DNA from: Microbacterium sp. GCS4
GTDB lineage: Bacteria; Actinomycetota; Actinomycetes; Actinomycetales; Microbacteriaceae
NCBI RefSeq assembly: GCF_001262495.1
Contig: NZ_LGYE01000003.1
Location: 62,001 to 126,000, forward strand
Direction: 5' to 3'
DNA length: 64,000 bases
The position numbers and the translations under genes are program-made. This document shows positions 51,519-60,510 of the stretch, one piece after another (within the stretch, counting starts at the first letter, position 1; every line of letters starts with the position of its first letter). The notes beneath the pieces are model-generated. The model searched no databases. It was given only the letters and a program-made list of their open reading frames with translations, and had not been told where the DNA came from.

Positions 51519-51989
51519 TCACAACGGCCCGAGCACCCGCCCCACTTCCGCATCGAGCACCAACCCTTCCAGCACTCTAAGCAACTCCCGCTCCTCATAC
51601 CGGAAGTGGCTCTCCATGATCGCGCCGATGCCTTCAAGGTGCGACGACAAATCACCCGCAGTCGAACCAGAGGAAACGGCCGTCTGCAGCCCGCCGATCA
51701 GGTGGGAGATCATCGAATGGTCCTGCATGAGCTTGCGGATCGTGTCGCCCAGCTCCGGATGCGCCTCGACGAGCGCGGGGAACAGCATCCGGTCCTCGCC
51801 CTCGTGGTGCCCGGTGAGCGCGGTGCAGAATCCGTGGCAGAACAGCAGCAGATCGCGCGACGCGACCTCCGCAGATGACCCGGACGCGACAGCATCCTGT
51901 GTCGCCACCAGCGCCTCTCGCAGCCGCGCGTGCACGGCTCGCAGTTCATCGGCCCAGGCGATCAGCCTGGCCTTCTCGCCCTCAGACAC
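51519..51989 (-). CDS. Hemerythrin-domain protein
   Basis: 156 residues forming a four-helix bundle with iron-ligand candidates H20 (AVHARL), the GHHEGED cluster, DHSMI and SHFRYEE. Likely an O2/NO/iron-responsive binding protein. GTG 51989 has no ribosome site, whereas an overlapping 11-codon frame from ATG 52017 has a strong one (GAGGAGG) and ends at 51983 just inside the gene. Either translation is coupled through that leader, or the true N-terminus was displaced by a one-base shift. Confidence 0.85.
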   Translation of the reverse strand: MSEGEKARLIAWADELRAVHARLREALVATQDAVASGSSAEVASRDLLLFCHGFCTALTGHHEGEDRMLFPALVEAHPELGDTIRKLMQDHSMISHLIGGLQTAVSSGSTAGDLSSHLEGIGAIMESHFRYEERELLRVLEGLVLDAEVGRVLGPL

Positions 51990-52156
51990 CGGAGGGCGAA
52001 GAGATCGACGGGGTCATGTCGCCTCCTCGGGTCCCACGCCTCCATGCCTGGCACAGACTGCCATCGACACGCGACGCTGCGGCCACGGTAGCAGGTCGGC
52101 CCCTTCGTGTCCGCAACCCCCTTCGCCCGCCGCCCCACGCCTCTTACCCTCGGACC

Positions 52157-52597
52157 ATGGACATCACCGCCGAACGAATCGATGACTTCTTCGCGCGTTA
52201 CGCCGGCTCCCTCACCGCGTTCGATGCAGATGCGGCTGCCGCTCTCTGGTCCACCCCTGGACTCGTCGTCGACGACATCGCCTCGATCGTCGCCGCATCC
52301 CGGGAGGAGATGACCGCCGGCGTGCAGGCCTCGTATCCGCTGTACACGCAGCTGGGGCTCGCGTCCGTCGACCACGAGCTGCTCGACGTCACCCGCGTGA
52401 CCGCGCGGCTCGCGTTTGCGCATGTGCGCTTCGTCTTCCGGGATGCCGATGGCGCGCGGCTGACCGACACGACCAGCCACTACCTCCTGCGCGATGAAGA
52501 CGGAGAACTTCGCGCGACGGTCTGCATCGAGACGGATGCCGCCGAAAACCTCCGCGCGCTCGCCGCCGAGAAGGGCGTGGAGCTGCCGGACGCGTGA
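52157..52597 (+). CDS. SnoaL/NTF2-like protein
   Basis: 146 residues with an NTF2-like cone fold pattern (helix RIDDFFARYAGSLTAFDADA, then ALWSTPGLVVDD, and beta strands ending SHYLLRDEDGELRATVCIE). TACCCT lies 6 bases upstream of ATG 52157 (leaderless). No catalytic assignment is possible. Confidence 0.8.
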   Translation: MDITAERIDDFFARYAGSLTAFDADAAAALWSTPGLVVDDIASIVAASREEMTAGVQASYPLYTQLGLASVDHELLDVTRVTARLAFAHVRFVFRDADGARLTDTTSHYLLRDEDGELRATVCIETDAAENLRALAAEKGVELPDA

Positions 52598-52696
52598 TCC
52601 CGGTATGGGGTGATCTACCTGGGTAGATCGACCCATCGGCATCCGACCGCACCTTCGATAGCGTGAAAGCACACCGAGACCTGAGGGGGAATCACG

Positions 52697-53020
52697 ATGT
52701 CCGCAGAAGCGACCACCACTTTCCATTCGAACGCCGATGCCGCCACGACCGCAGCCGCCGTGCAGCGCGTGCTCGCCGACAATAAGAGCAAAGTCCTCGG
52801 GCAGAGCCCCGACGGCACGCAGATCGACTTCCAGACCAAGAAGACGATGTTCAACTGGGAGCTCCTCGGCCGCGCGAACGTCGTGCCCGCGGCATCCGGG
52901 TCGGATGTGCACCTGTCGCTGAACGTGCACCACAACCGTCCGCCGGCGCTCATGGACGGCGTGAAGAACAAGAAGGCCATCGAGAAGCTCGCGGGGCAGA
53001 TCCAGGCGGCTCTCGGCTGA
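52697..53020 (+). CDS. 107-residue protein, complete copy of a duplicated gene
   Basis: A small basic protein with a TTFHSNADAATTAAAVQRVL N-terminal helix followed by beta-rich parts with TKKTMFNWELLGR and HHNRPPALMDGVKNKKAIEK. GAGGGGG precedes the ATG. No known function; the strand-rich pattern could be a SRPBCC-like or secreted-partner fold, which I cannot settle. Residues 13-107 are repeated nearly unchanged at 53965-54252. Confidence 0.75.
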   Translation: MSAEATTTFHSNADAATTAAAVQRVLADNKSKVLGQSPDGTQIDFQTKKTMFNWELLGRANVVPAASGSDVHLSLNVHHNRPPALMDGVKNKKAIEKLAGQIQAALG

Positions 53021-53111
53021 TCGCCCCGCGGCACGGTGTATCAGCGCCGCGCAACGGTGCTCCTGACAGGCAGACGCCGAACGACTCGGCGCGCCGATGC
53101 GAAGGAGCACC

Positions 53112-53264
53112 ATGCCAGATCAGGCCTACTACTCGATCAACCCTGACGACCCCGACGTGCACCACGTGTACGACGACTGCGTGAGCGGCAAGCAGATCCC
53201 GCCGATCAACCGACGTCTCGGAACCGGGGGCTACCGGCTCTGCGAGCACTGCGCCAAGCGCTAG
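53112..53264 (+). CDS. 50-residue zinc-ribbon-like small protein
   Basis: Short gene with GAAGGAG 5 bases before ATG 53112. Conserved residues: HHVYDDCVSG and GTGGYRLCEHCAKR, i.e. a His/Cys site in the first half and CxxC near the end, likely to bind zinc. This type of small protein is common in actinobacteria and uncharacterised. Confidence 0.8.
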   Translation: MPDQAYYSINPDDPDVHHVYDDCVSGKQIPPINRRLGTGGYRLCEHCAKR

Positions 53265-53346
53265 CCGGATGCGGGCGGGCGGCCACCCGGAGCACCAGGC
53301 CGCCCGCCCGCCCGCACCCACATCCATCGCCCCGTATCGTGAAGTC

Positions 53347-53943
53347 ATGACCCCGATCCGTGCCGTGCTGTTCGACCTCGACGGGGTCATCCGTCACTTC
53401 GATTCGGCGCACACCGCGGAGGTCGAGCGTCGGCACGGTCTCGATGCGGGCGAGATCTTCCGCGTCGCGTTCGCCCCGGCCGTGCTCGACCTCGTGACCA
53501 CCGGACGCATCACGCGCCGTGCCTGGGTCGCTCACGTCGGCGCCGAGCTCGACAACGCGGAAGCGGCGGAGGAGTGGTCCCGTCAGCCGACACGCATCGA
53601 CGAGGGCACGCTCGCTCTGGTGAGCGAACTTCGCGCAGCCGGCATCCGCACGGCGATCCTCACCAACGGCACCGACACGATCCCCGCCGAGATCGCCGAC
53701 ATGGGTATCGGCGAGCACTTCGAGGCGATCTTCAACTCGGCGGAGATCGGCTGGATGAAGCCCGACGTCCGCGCGTTCCAGCACGTGCTCGACGCTCTCG
53801 GGCTCGCGGCGAGCGAGGTGTTCTTCACCGACGATTCCCCGAGCAAGCTCGTCGGAGCGGCTGAACTCGGGATGCCGGTGCACCACTTCTGCGAGGTGGA
53901 GGGCCTTCGGGTGGCGCTGCGCGGGGCTGGGGTTCTCGCTTAG
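53347..53943 (+). CDS. HAD-superfamily hydrolase
   Basis: 198 residues. HAD motif I VLFDLDGV (nucleophile Asp plus second Asp), motif II ILTNGT, motif III Lys in GWMKPD and motif IV FFTDDSP. Small helical cap of subfamily IA. Likely a phosphatase of small molecules. TATCGT 6 bases before ATG 53347 (leaderless). Its TAG stop is followed in the same frame by the partial second copy of the 107-residue protein. Confidence 0.92.
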   Translation: MTPIRAVLFDLDGVIRHFDSAHTAEVERRHGLDAGEIFRVAFAPAVLDLVTTGRITRRAWVAHVGAELDNAEAAEEWSRQPTRIDEGTLALVSELRAAGIRTAILTNGTDTIPAEIADMGIGEHFEAIFNSAEIGWMKPDVRAFQHVLDALGLAASEVFFTDDSPSKLVGAAELGMPVHHFCEVEGLRVALRGAGVLA

Positions 53944-53964
53944 TCGGTCCAGCGCTCCTCCACC

Positions 53965-54252
53965 GCCGACGCGGCGACCACTGCAGCCGCCGTGCAGCGC
54001 GTGCTCGCCGACAACAAGAGCAAAGTCCTCGGGCAGAGCCCCGACGGCACGCAGATCGATTTCCAGACGAAGAAGACGATGTTCAACTGGGAGCTCCTCG
54101 GACGCGCGAACGTCGTGCCCGCGGCATCCGGCTCCGACGTGCACCTGTCGTTGAACGTGCACCACAACCGTCCGCCGGCGCTCATGGACGGCGTGAAGAA
54201 CAGGAAGGCCATCGAGAAGCTCGCGGGGCAGATCCAGGCGGCCATCGACTGA
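53965..54252 (+). pseudogene. Partial second copy of the 107-residue protein
   Basis: Aligns without gaps to 52733-53020. By hand count there are 17 base differences in 288, 14 of them silent (changes: K to R, and the last two residues LG to ID). The first 12 codons including the start are missing and replaced by sequence directly following the HAD stop, in the same frame. The only possible start is GTG 53992, which would give an 86-residue protein lacking the first helix. Either a truncated duplicate or the C-terminal part of a read-through HAD fusion. Confidence 0.7.
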
Positions 54253-54276
54253 GCGTGCCGCTCATATAATCGCGAA

Positions 54277-55059
54277 GTGAACATCTCATCCGCCATCCCC
54301 TCCGCGTCATCCACGATCATCTGCGGCGATACGAAGACGGATCTGGGAGAGATCGCTTCAGGTTGCTGGACTGTTGTCCTGCAGGAAGTAAGTGCAGGCG
54401 CGAACGGAGTCGACTTCGGGCTTCTTGCGGCTGTAGCCGCCGGCCTAGGTGCAATCGCGGCGGCGGCTGTGGCTACCATAAACCTGCGGATCGACTACGT
54501 AGCGCGCCGCGATCAACGAGTGGCGGCCTTGGTGGCGCACTTCATGTCGGAAGAGGTCGCGGCTGCGCGTGATCTACTCACGGCCAAGGAGAGTAAGTTC
54601 CATGGCAGTCGTACTCGTCACTCGGCCTTTCTGCTGCTCTGGACGATCGAGAGAGTAGGAGCAGATCTCGATGCCCTGCGTCCGAGCTGGGCAAGCAAGG
54701 TCGCCTACAGCCACGGCAGGCGACCCCGACAAGCGAGTGGAATCGAAGTGCTTTACGCGAACATCGCGCGGGTGACTCGCTGCCTTAACCGCTACTTTCG
54801 ATCGGATGCTTCCAACTCCTACTTCTCGGGCAGCGTGGGAACGGCGAATCGAGTCCTTGGCGACCTGCCGGATTGGCACTCAATCTCGCACGATCAATTC
54901 AAGACGCGTGTCGTCGAGCCAAGAGAGGGCGAGGACTATCGTGAGCGACACGTATACAAGATCATCCCGCCAATCAATGAGTTCCGCCCTCCGAGAGGTA
55001 CGGGATCGACCAACCGGCTGCAACGATTGAGGCGTGACGCCCGTTCTCGACGCGCATAG
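54277..55059 (+). CDS. Hypothetical protein with one transmembrane helix
   Basis: 260 residues from GTG 54277; a perfect TATAAT (54265-54270) ends 6 bases upstream, giving a leaderless transcript. One hydrophobic helix at about 46-66, then a helical basic cytoplasmic part (RRDQRVAALVAHFMSEEVAAARDLL). The pattern resembles DUF4760-type proteins but I am not sure. GC is a little lower than in neighbours. Confidence 0.6.
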   Translation: MNISSAIPSASSTIICGDTKTDLGEIASGCWTVVLQEVSAGANGVDFGLLAAVAAGLGAIAAAAVATINLRIDYVARRDQRVAALVAHFMSEEVAAARDLLTAKESKFHGSRTRHSAFLLLWTIERVGADLDALRPSWASKVAYSHGRRPRQASGIEVLYANIARVTRCLNRYFRSDASNSYFSGSVGTANRVLGDLPDWHSISHDQFKTRVVEPREGEDYRERHVYKIIPPINEFRPPRGTGSTNRLQRLRRDARSRRA

Positions 55060-55196
55060 CGTGTGAACAGCTGACTCGAGTCCTTCAGGCCTTGCGGAAC
55101 GTTTGTCGCTCGGGTCCTCGATCGCGGTCAGGGGGACTACCGAGCAACGAGCGCTGGGCGATGCATCCGCGCTCGACTTGTTCAGCTCCCTCGACT

Positions 55197-55220
55197 ACCG
55201 ACGACCGACGACCGACGACC
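55197..55220. repeat. Short tandem repeat ACCGACG
   Basis: Three and a half copies of the heptamer ACCGACG immediately before the stop of the SulP gene; a possible site of slippage. Confidence 0.8.
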
Positions 55221-55221
55221 G

Positions 55222-56724
55222 CTACTCGAACCCTCCCGTCAACCGCCCTCGCATCCGCTGACTGCTCTCGTTCATCCCGACGATCTCTACGGTCTTTCCC
55301 ATCCCCGCGTACTTCGTCTCGATCGCGTCCAGCGCGGCGACGGTCGACGCATCCCACACATGCGATCGGGACAGATCCACGACGACTCGAGAGGGATCGT
55401 CGGAGTACGAGAACAACGTCGTCAGATCGTTGCTCGACGCGAAGAACAGCTCCCCGTCCACGACGTAGGTGACGGCATCCCCGGAAGCGGACACAGTCCG
55501 CGACACCGACACGAAGTGCGCCACGCGCCGCACGAACAGCACCGACGCGACCAGCACCCCACCGACGACCCCGATCGCGAGGTTGTGCGTCAGCAAGACC
55601 AAGACCACCGTCGCGATCATGACGAACGTCTCGCTCTTCGGCATCCGCTTGAGTGTCGACGGCTTCACGGAGTGCCAGTCGAACGCCCCGATCGCGACCA
55701 TGATCATCACCGCGACGAGGGCAGCCATCGGGATCGTCCCGACGAAGTCGCCGAACACGACGACCAAGAGAAACAAGAACACCCCGGCGAAGAACGTCGA
55801 GATCCGGGTCCGCGCGCCTGACGCCTTGACGCCGATCATGGTCTGGCCGATGACCGCGCATCCGCCCATGCCGCCGAAGAACCCCGAGAGCATATTCGCG
55901 ACGCCCTGCGCCCACGACTCGCGCGTCTTGTTCGAGTGCGTGTCGGTGATCTCGTCGACGAGCTTCGCGGTGAGCAGCGACTCCATGAGCCCGACGAGCG
56001 CGACCCCGAGCGCGAACGGCGCGATGATGCCGAACGTCTCCCACGTCCACGGGATGTCGGGCAGGAACAGCGACGGCAGACTCCGCGGCAGCTCGCCCTG
56101 ATCGCCGACCGTCGGCACCGCGATTCCCATCGTCAGCACCACCGCGGTCACGATGATCACCGACACGAGAGGTGCGGGCACGATCTTCGTGATCCGCGGC
56201 ATGACGATCATCACGAGGATGCCGAGCGCGACCAGCGGATACACCAGCCACGGCACGTCGATCAGCTGCGGGAACTGCGAGCTGAACACGAAGATCGCCA
56301 ACGCGTTCACGAACCCGACCATGACGCTGCGCGGGATGAACCGCATGAGCTTCGCGACGCCGAGCACCCCGAGGATCACCTGGAACACTCCCGCGAGGAT
56401 GACGGTCGCGATGAAGTAGTCCATCCCGTACGTCGGCGCGACGGGCGCGACCACGAGCGCCACGGCTCCGGTCGCCGCGGTCACCATGGCCGGCCTGCCG
56501 CCGAGGAACGCGATCGACACCGCCATGATGAACGACGAGAACAACCCCACCTTCGGATCGACCCCGGCGATCACCGAGAACGCGATCGCCTCGGGGATCA
56601 GCGCCAGCCCCACGACCAGGCCCGCCAGGACCTCGCGCGTCAGCATCCGCGGACTCTTCAACGCATCGAGGACGGAAGGCTTCGCCCGGTAGCGGGCGCG
56701 GTCATCGACCGTGAGTGCAGACAT
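55222..56724 (-). CDS. SulP-family anion transporter with STAS domain
   Basis: 500 residues. About 10-12 transmembrane helices with the SulP signature [20 protein letters not shown] near the N-terminus and [20 protein letters not shown] in the middle, followed by a C-terminal STAS domain ([36 protein letters not shown]). Bacterial relatives carry sulfate, bicarbonate or dicarboxylates; substrate not determined. No carbonic anhydrase gene is adjacent. Confidence 0.93.
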   Translation of the reverse strand: MSALTVDDRARYRAKPSVLDALKSPRMLTREVLAGLVVGLALIPEAIAFSVIAGVDPKVGLFSSFIMAVSIAFLGGRPAMVTAATGAVALVVAPVAPTYGMDYFIATVILAGVFQVILGVLGVAKLMRFIPRSVMVGFVNALAIFVFSSQFPQLIDVPWLVYPLVALGILVMIVMPRITKIVPAPLVSVIIVTAVVLTMGIAVPTVGDQGELPRSLPSLFLPDIPWTWETFGIIAPFALGVALVGLMESLLTAKLVDEITDTHSNKTRESWAQGVANMLSGFFGGMGGCAVIGQTMIGVKASGARTRISTFFAGVFLFLLVVVFGDFVGTIPMAALVAVMIMVAIGAFDWHSVKPSTLKRMPKSETFVMIATVVLVLLTHNLAIGVVGGVLVASVLFVRRVAHFVSVSRTVSASGDAVTYVVDGELFFASSNDLTTLFSYSDDPSRVVVDLSRSHVWDASTVAALDAIETKYAGMGKTVEIVGMNESSQRMRGRLTGGFE

Positions 56725-56805
56725 GAGGGATGCTCCAGAGAAGGGCCACGCGAAAGGGGCCGACAGTCCAGAGTAAAGCGGATGCCGGGACTCGCCGTGC
56801 CGTTC

Positions 56806-56972
56806 GGTCGTTGAGCGAGGAGCGCAGCGACGAGACGAAACGCGGTGACTGGCTGAGGTTGGTCACCGCGTTTCGTCTCGTGGAGACCCGCGCTGAGCGA
56901 GCGCAGCGAGTCGAAGTGTCGCTCAACGACCGGGGGCGCTCGCTCAACGACCGGGGGCGCTCGCTCAACGAG
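56806..56972. repeat. Compound extragenic repeat with a 20-bp perfect hairpin
   Basis: A forward unit (GGTCGTTGAGCGAGG from 56806) ends in a 20-base arm (56830-56849) that is perfectly complementary to 56862-56881, loop 12. Beyond it lie three inverted CGCTCAACGACC/GAG units (about 56919, 56939 and 56960). The last supplies the stop codon of the MFS gene (56965-56967). The hairpin could terminate the MFS transcript. Confidence 0.85.
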
Positions 56973-58389
56973 CGGAGGGTCGCCGCGCGAACCCCGCCAC
57001 CACCGCCCCGGCGACCGTGACCGCCGCGGCCCCGAGGAACAGCCACGAGAACCCCTCGGTCATCGCCTCGGGCACTGCGACTCCCGCCGCGGTCAACGCC
57101 TCGGTCCGCAGCGAGGCGACGGTCCCGAGCACGGCGAGTCCGAGCGCGCTGCCGATCTGCTGGCTGGTGTTCACGAGTCCGCCGGCGAGTCCGGCCTCTC
57201 CGCCCTCGACCCCGTCGACCGACAGCTGCGTGGCGGTGACGAACGCGCCTCCGAGGCCGATGCCGATGAGGAGGGTCGGTCCGAGCAGGTGCGCGACGAA
57301 TCCGGCATCCGCGGGTGCGAACGACAGCCACACGAGACCCGCCGCGAGCACGAGCAGTGATCCGATGAGTGTCGGGGTGAGCCCGAGGCGCTGCACGAGC
57401 GCGGGCACGATCCCGGCGACCACGACGAGCGCCCCGGCGAGCGGCAGCTGCGAGAGTCCGGTGGTGAGGGCGTCGTAGCCGAGCACGGCCTGCATGTACA
57501 CCGAGAGGGCGAAGAACAGCGCGACCATCCCGGCGCCGACGAGCAGCACGACGAGGTTGCCGATCGCGAGCGTGCGGGTGCGGAAGATCCCGAGCGGCAC
57601 GAGCGGGGATGCCGTGCGCTGCTCGATCGCGATGAACGCCGCACCGAGGACGACCGCTACCACGAGCAGGCCCAGCGGCAGCGGATGCAGAATCCCGACC
57701 TGCTCGACGGCGCTGAGTGCCCCGACGATCGCGACGAGTGCGCCGGTGATCGTGACGGCGCCCCACACGTCGAGCTTCTCGCTTGCGGACGCGGTGTCGC
57801 GCGAGATCAGCAGCGGCACGGCCACGAGCACGATCACGCCCACCGGAACGTTCACGAAGAACACCGACTGCCACCCGAACGCGCCGGTGAGCACGCCGCC
57901 GAGCAGCACCCCCGCGGCCGATCCGATGCCGGCGACTCCACCCCACACGCCGAGCGCCTTCGAGCGATCGCCTGGCGCGGGGAAGAGTTGCGTCAACAGG
58001 GCCAGCGCCGAGGGAGCGAGCAGCGCCGCCGACATGCCCTGCAGGGCGCGGGCCGCGAGCAGCATCTCGCTCGAGAACGAGAACCCCGCCAGGGCGGATG
58101 CCGCGACGAACCCGGCCGTGCCGATCAGGAAGATCCGTCGGCGGCCGTAGCGGTCGGCGAGCCGTCCGCCGAGCAGCAGCAGCCCACCGAACGCGAGGAC
58201 GTAGGCGGTGATCACCCACGCCAGTGCGGCGGTGCTCATGGCGAGCTGCTCGCCGAGAACGGGCAGGGCGATGTTGACGATCGACGCGTCGAGCACGACG
58301 AGGAACTGCGCGAGGGCGAGGAAGCTCAGCGCGAGCCAGCGTCGTGAACTGCGCACTGTCGTCGTGGGCGAGGGGGCGGTGAGGGTCAT
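56965..58389 (-). CDS. MFS drug exporter, DHA2 (14-helix) type
   Basis: 474 residues with about 14 transmembrane helices. Motif A GGRLADRYGRRRIFLIG after helix 2, WVITAYVLAF and motif C-like GSAAGVLLGGVLTGAFGWQSVFFVNVP in the first half (antiporter signature). ATG 58389 with AGGAG 7 bases upstream. It is preceded by a TetR gene in the same direction and a TetR-type palindrome overlapping the promoter, so it is probably an inducible multidrug exporter. Confidence 0.93.
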   Translation of the reverse strand: MTLTAPSPTTTVRSSRRWLALSFLALAQFLVVLDASIVNIALPVLGEQLAMSTAALAWVITAYVLAFGGLLLLGGRLADRYGRRRIFLIGTAGFVAASALAGFSFSSEMLLAARALQGMSAALLAPSALALLTQLFPAPGDRSKALGVWGGVAGIGSAAGVLLGGVLTGAFGWQSVFFVNVPVGVIVLVAVPLLISRDTASASEKLDVWGAVTITGALVAIVGALSAVEQVGILHPLPLGLLVVAVVLGAAFIAIEQRTASPLVPLGIFRTRTLAIGNLVVLLVGAGMVALFFALSVYMQAVLGYDALTTGLSQLPLAGALVVVAGIVPALVQRLGLTPTLIGSLLVLAAGLVWLSFAPADAGFVAHLLGPTLLIGIGLGGAFVTATQLSVDGVEGGEAGLAGGLVNTSQQIGSALGLAVLGTVASLRTEALTAAGVAVPEAMTEGFSWLFLGAAAVTVAGAVVAGFARRPSAR

Positions 58390-58414
58390 GAGGTGCTCCT
58401 TATAGTGCTTGGTT

Positions 58415-58432
58415 AGTGAGTGGTCACTCACT
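58415..58432. promoter_or_regulatory. TetR operator in front of the MFS exporter
   Basis: AGTGAGTGGTCACTCACT: perfect 8-bp arms around GT. TATAGT lies just downstream on the way to the MFS start. Similar to the site at 59056-59073. Confidence 0.9.
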
Positions 58433-58468
58433 CAACAAGGCATGAAAAGACAGGGTGGTCGTGGGGGA

Positions 58469-59032
58469 TCACTCGGGGTGTCGGATGCCGTGCGCGACGA
58501 TCTTCGCCCACGGCGCGCTGCTCTCGTCGACCCGGGCGGTGACGATCAGGTGGCACAGCTGCCCGTAGGCGATGAAGCGCTGCACGGCGTCGTCGCTGCC
58601 GGCAGACCGCTGACGCACGAACTCCGTCACCTTCGCGAGGCCGGTGCGCAGCGCGTCGCCGATCTCGGGGATCTCCGCCGCGGACTGCGCGTGCACCTGC
58701 AGCATGAGCAGCGAGCGGTCGCGGATGAGATCGGCGTACGCCTCGCCCATCGCATCCAGTACCTCGTCGGGGGTCGGGGATGCCGCGGCGTCAGCCCCGG
58801 CATCCAGTGCCTCGACGATCCGCTCGAAGCAGGCCTCGAGCGCAGCGACGAACAGCTGCTCCTTGCGCGGATACAGCTTGAAGACATACGCGGGCGAGAT
58901 CTTCGCCTCGCGGGCGACGTCGGCCACGGTCGTGCGGAAGTAGCCGCCGCGCGCGAACTCGACGAGCGCCGCCGCGGCGACCAGGGGTCGGCGGACATCG
59001 GCGGTCGAGAGGATCGGGCTGCGCGGGGTCAT
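58469..59032 (-). CDS. TetR-family regulator of the MFS exporter
   Basis: 187 residues from ATG 59032 (an in-frame ATG at 59068 would overlap the operator). Helix-turn-helix FRTTVADVAREAKISPAYVF followed by LYPRKEQLF. TACGGT lies 7 bases upstream (leaderless). Operators in front of both this gene and the exporter share AGTGANTGGTCANTCA, so it is probably an autoregulated repressor released by an exported drug. Confidence 0.92.
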   Translation of the reverse strand: MTPRSPILSTADVRRPLVAAAALVEFARGGYFRTTVADVAREAKISPAYVFKLYPRKEQLFVAALEACFERIVEALDAGADAAASPTPDEVLDAMGEAYADLIRDRSLLMLQVHAQSAAEIPEIGDALRTGLAKVTEFVRQRSAGSDDAVQRFIAYGQLCHLIVTARVDESSAPWAKIVAHGIRHPE

Positions 59033-59055
59033 GTGAGCGACCGTACTCGGGTGAG

Positions 59056-59073
59056 AGTGATTGGTCAATCATT
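59056..59073. promoter_or_regulatory. TetR operator in front of its own gene
   Basis: AGTGATTGGTCAATCATT: 7 of 8 arm positions pair around GT, the same design as 58415-58432. It starts 24 bases upstream of the tetR ATG, just upstream of its -10. Confidence 0.88.
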
Positions 59074-59250
59074 CCTCGATGTGCGAGCGTGAAGAGGGGA
59101 CTCGCGGCGGAACGCCGGTCGTCTGGCGAGACGTGGCTCGCTGGTCGGTGGGAATGACGCGCTCTCCACCGAATGCCCTCGAATTGACGTTGTTCACAGC
59201 CCGTGGCACCGGGACCTCTGGTGTCCGGGATGCTCCCTAACCTCGCTCGC

Positions 59251-60486
59251 ATGAGCATTCACATCCCTGCCCGAGTCTCCGCCTTCATGCACCTCGAACT
59301 GACGACATCAGGTCACCCGGAGCGTGATCGACTGATCACACTTCCGCGGAGCGCCCCCGTGGGGTGGGCGATCGATGCATACCTCCTGAGCATCGGACGC
59401 GAGCCGCGCGAGCGATTCGATTACGAGGACGAACCCGAGTCATTCGATGACTGGCCCTACCGCTATCGCCGGGATGGTGAGTGCCGCAGTGACGAGTTCG
59501 CGTTGGAAGACCATCGCCCTGATGTCCGCGTCTCGGACGCGGTGCCTCCGGAGATCGGTACGCCCTTGGTGTCCGTGACCCTGCCCGGTGAAGGAAGGGC
59601 CGCCGGTCGACCGTCCGCGGAGGACTGGTTGACGGCTGAGGCGCCGTTCCGCGAAGACGACGTCAACCGAGAGCTTCTGCAGCGACATGGGGTGGTGAGG
59701 CCGTTCTTCGACGACCTGGACATGAGGCCCGACTGCCCGGGCATCCGCGGTTCTTCGCCCGCGGCGACGTTGCTCGGCGCACTCACCCCGGCTCGCCGGC
59801 TCGCCCTGCTCGGACATCTCGAGGAGATGCTGTCCCAGGTCGCGGAACCTGGGCTCCCGGATGTCGAGGCAGCGGTCATGCCGCTCGCGGAACTGATGCG
59901 CCACCTCGGAGTCGGCGGCGTGGCTCAGGATCCGTCGTCGGGCTGGCTGCCTGACGCGGATGTCGTGAAGCTCGCAGAGGCTCTGGGGTGGGGCGGGGGC
60001 CGCCAGCTGGCCCTCGCGAGAGGACGGGTTCTCGTCGAGTTCGCGCGGGAATCGAGGATGATCCGGAGATACAGAGGGCGAGTGGTGGCCACGGCGTCCA
60101 TGAGGCGACTCGTCGTGGCCGGCCGTGGAACCCTCGACGCGCTCGCCGGTCTGATCGGGGCATCGACTCGTGATCGATACGGATACCCACTCCCACGTCG
60201 TGAGGCGGAGATCGCGCTCGCACTTCTTGCGGTGGCCGACGGGTCGGCCGCGCACCTCGACGCGGTCACCGACCGGGTGGAAGCGGGCACGCAGGCGTTC
60301 GACCCGCAGGGTCTGTTCCGTGACTACCGCTTCGACGACATCATGGCGACGCGCACGCCGGACCTGAGTGACGCGGACGGGGAGGTCCGTCGTGTCCTCG
60401 ATGCGCTCTCGTGCATGTCGGCTCCGGGGCGATTCGGAGTCGTCACCCCCGCGATGCGTGAGGTCGCACGTCGTGCGCTTGCGTGA
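59251..60486 (+). CDS. Uncharacterised 411-residue protein, possibly related to the pRiA4b ORF-3 family
   Basis: Soluble, from ATG 59251 with TAACCT 7 bases upstream (leaderless). Residues 13-60 (FMHLELTTSGHPERDRLITL, PVGWAIDAYLL) faintly recall the pRiA4b ORF-3 fold; the middle contains SGWLPDADVVKLAEALGW, like the C-terminal part of those proteins that has a GYLPP-V motif. The rest is not recognisable. No neighbours suggest a role. Confidence 0.6.
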   Translation: MSIHIPARVSAFMHLELTTSGHPERDRLITLPRSAPVGWAIDAYLLSIGREPRERFDYEDEPESFDDWPYRYRRDGECRSDEFALEDHRPDVRVSDAVPPEIGTPLVSVTLPGEGRAAGRPSAEDWLTAEAPFREDDVNRELLQRHGVVRPFFDDLDMRPDCPGIRGSSPAATLLGALTPARRLALLGHLEEMLSQVAEPGLPDVEAAVMPLAELMRHLGVGGVAQDPSSGWLPDADVVKLAEALGWGGGRQLALARGRVLVEFARESRMIRRYRGRVVATASMRRLVVAGRGTLDALAGLIGASTRDRYGYPLPRREAEIALALLAVADGSAAHLDAVTDRVEAGTQAFDPQGLFRDYRFDDIMATRTPDLSDADGEVRRVLDALSCMSAPGRFGVVTPAMREVARRALA

Positions 60487-60510
60487 ACGCGCGGACCTTC
60501 CGGATCAATA

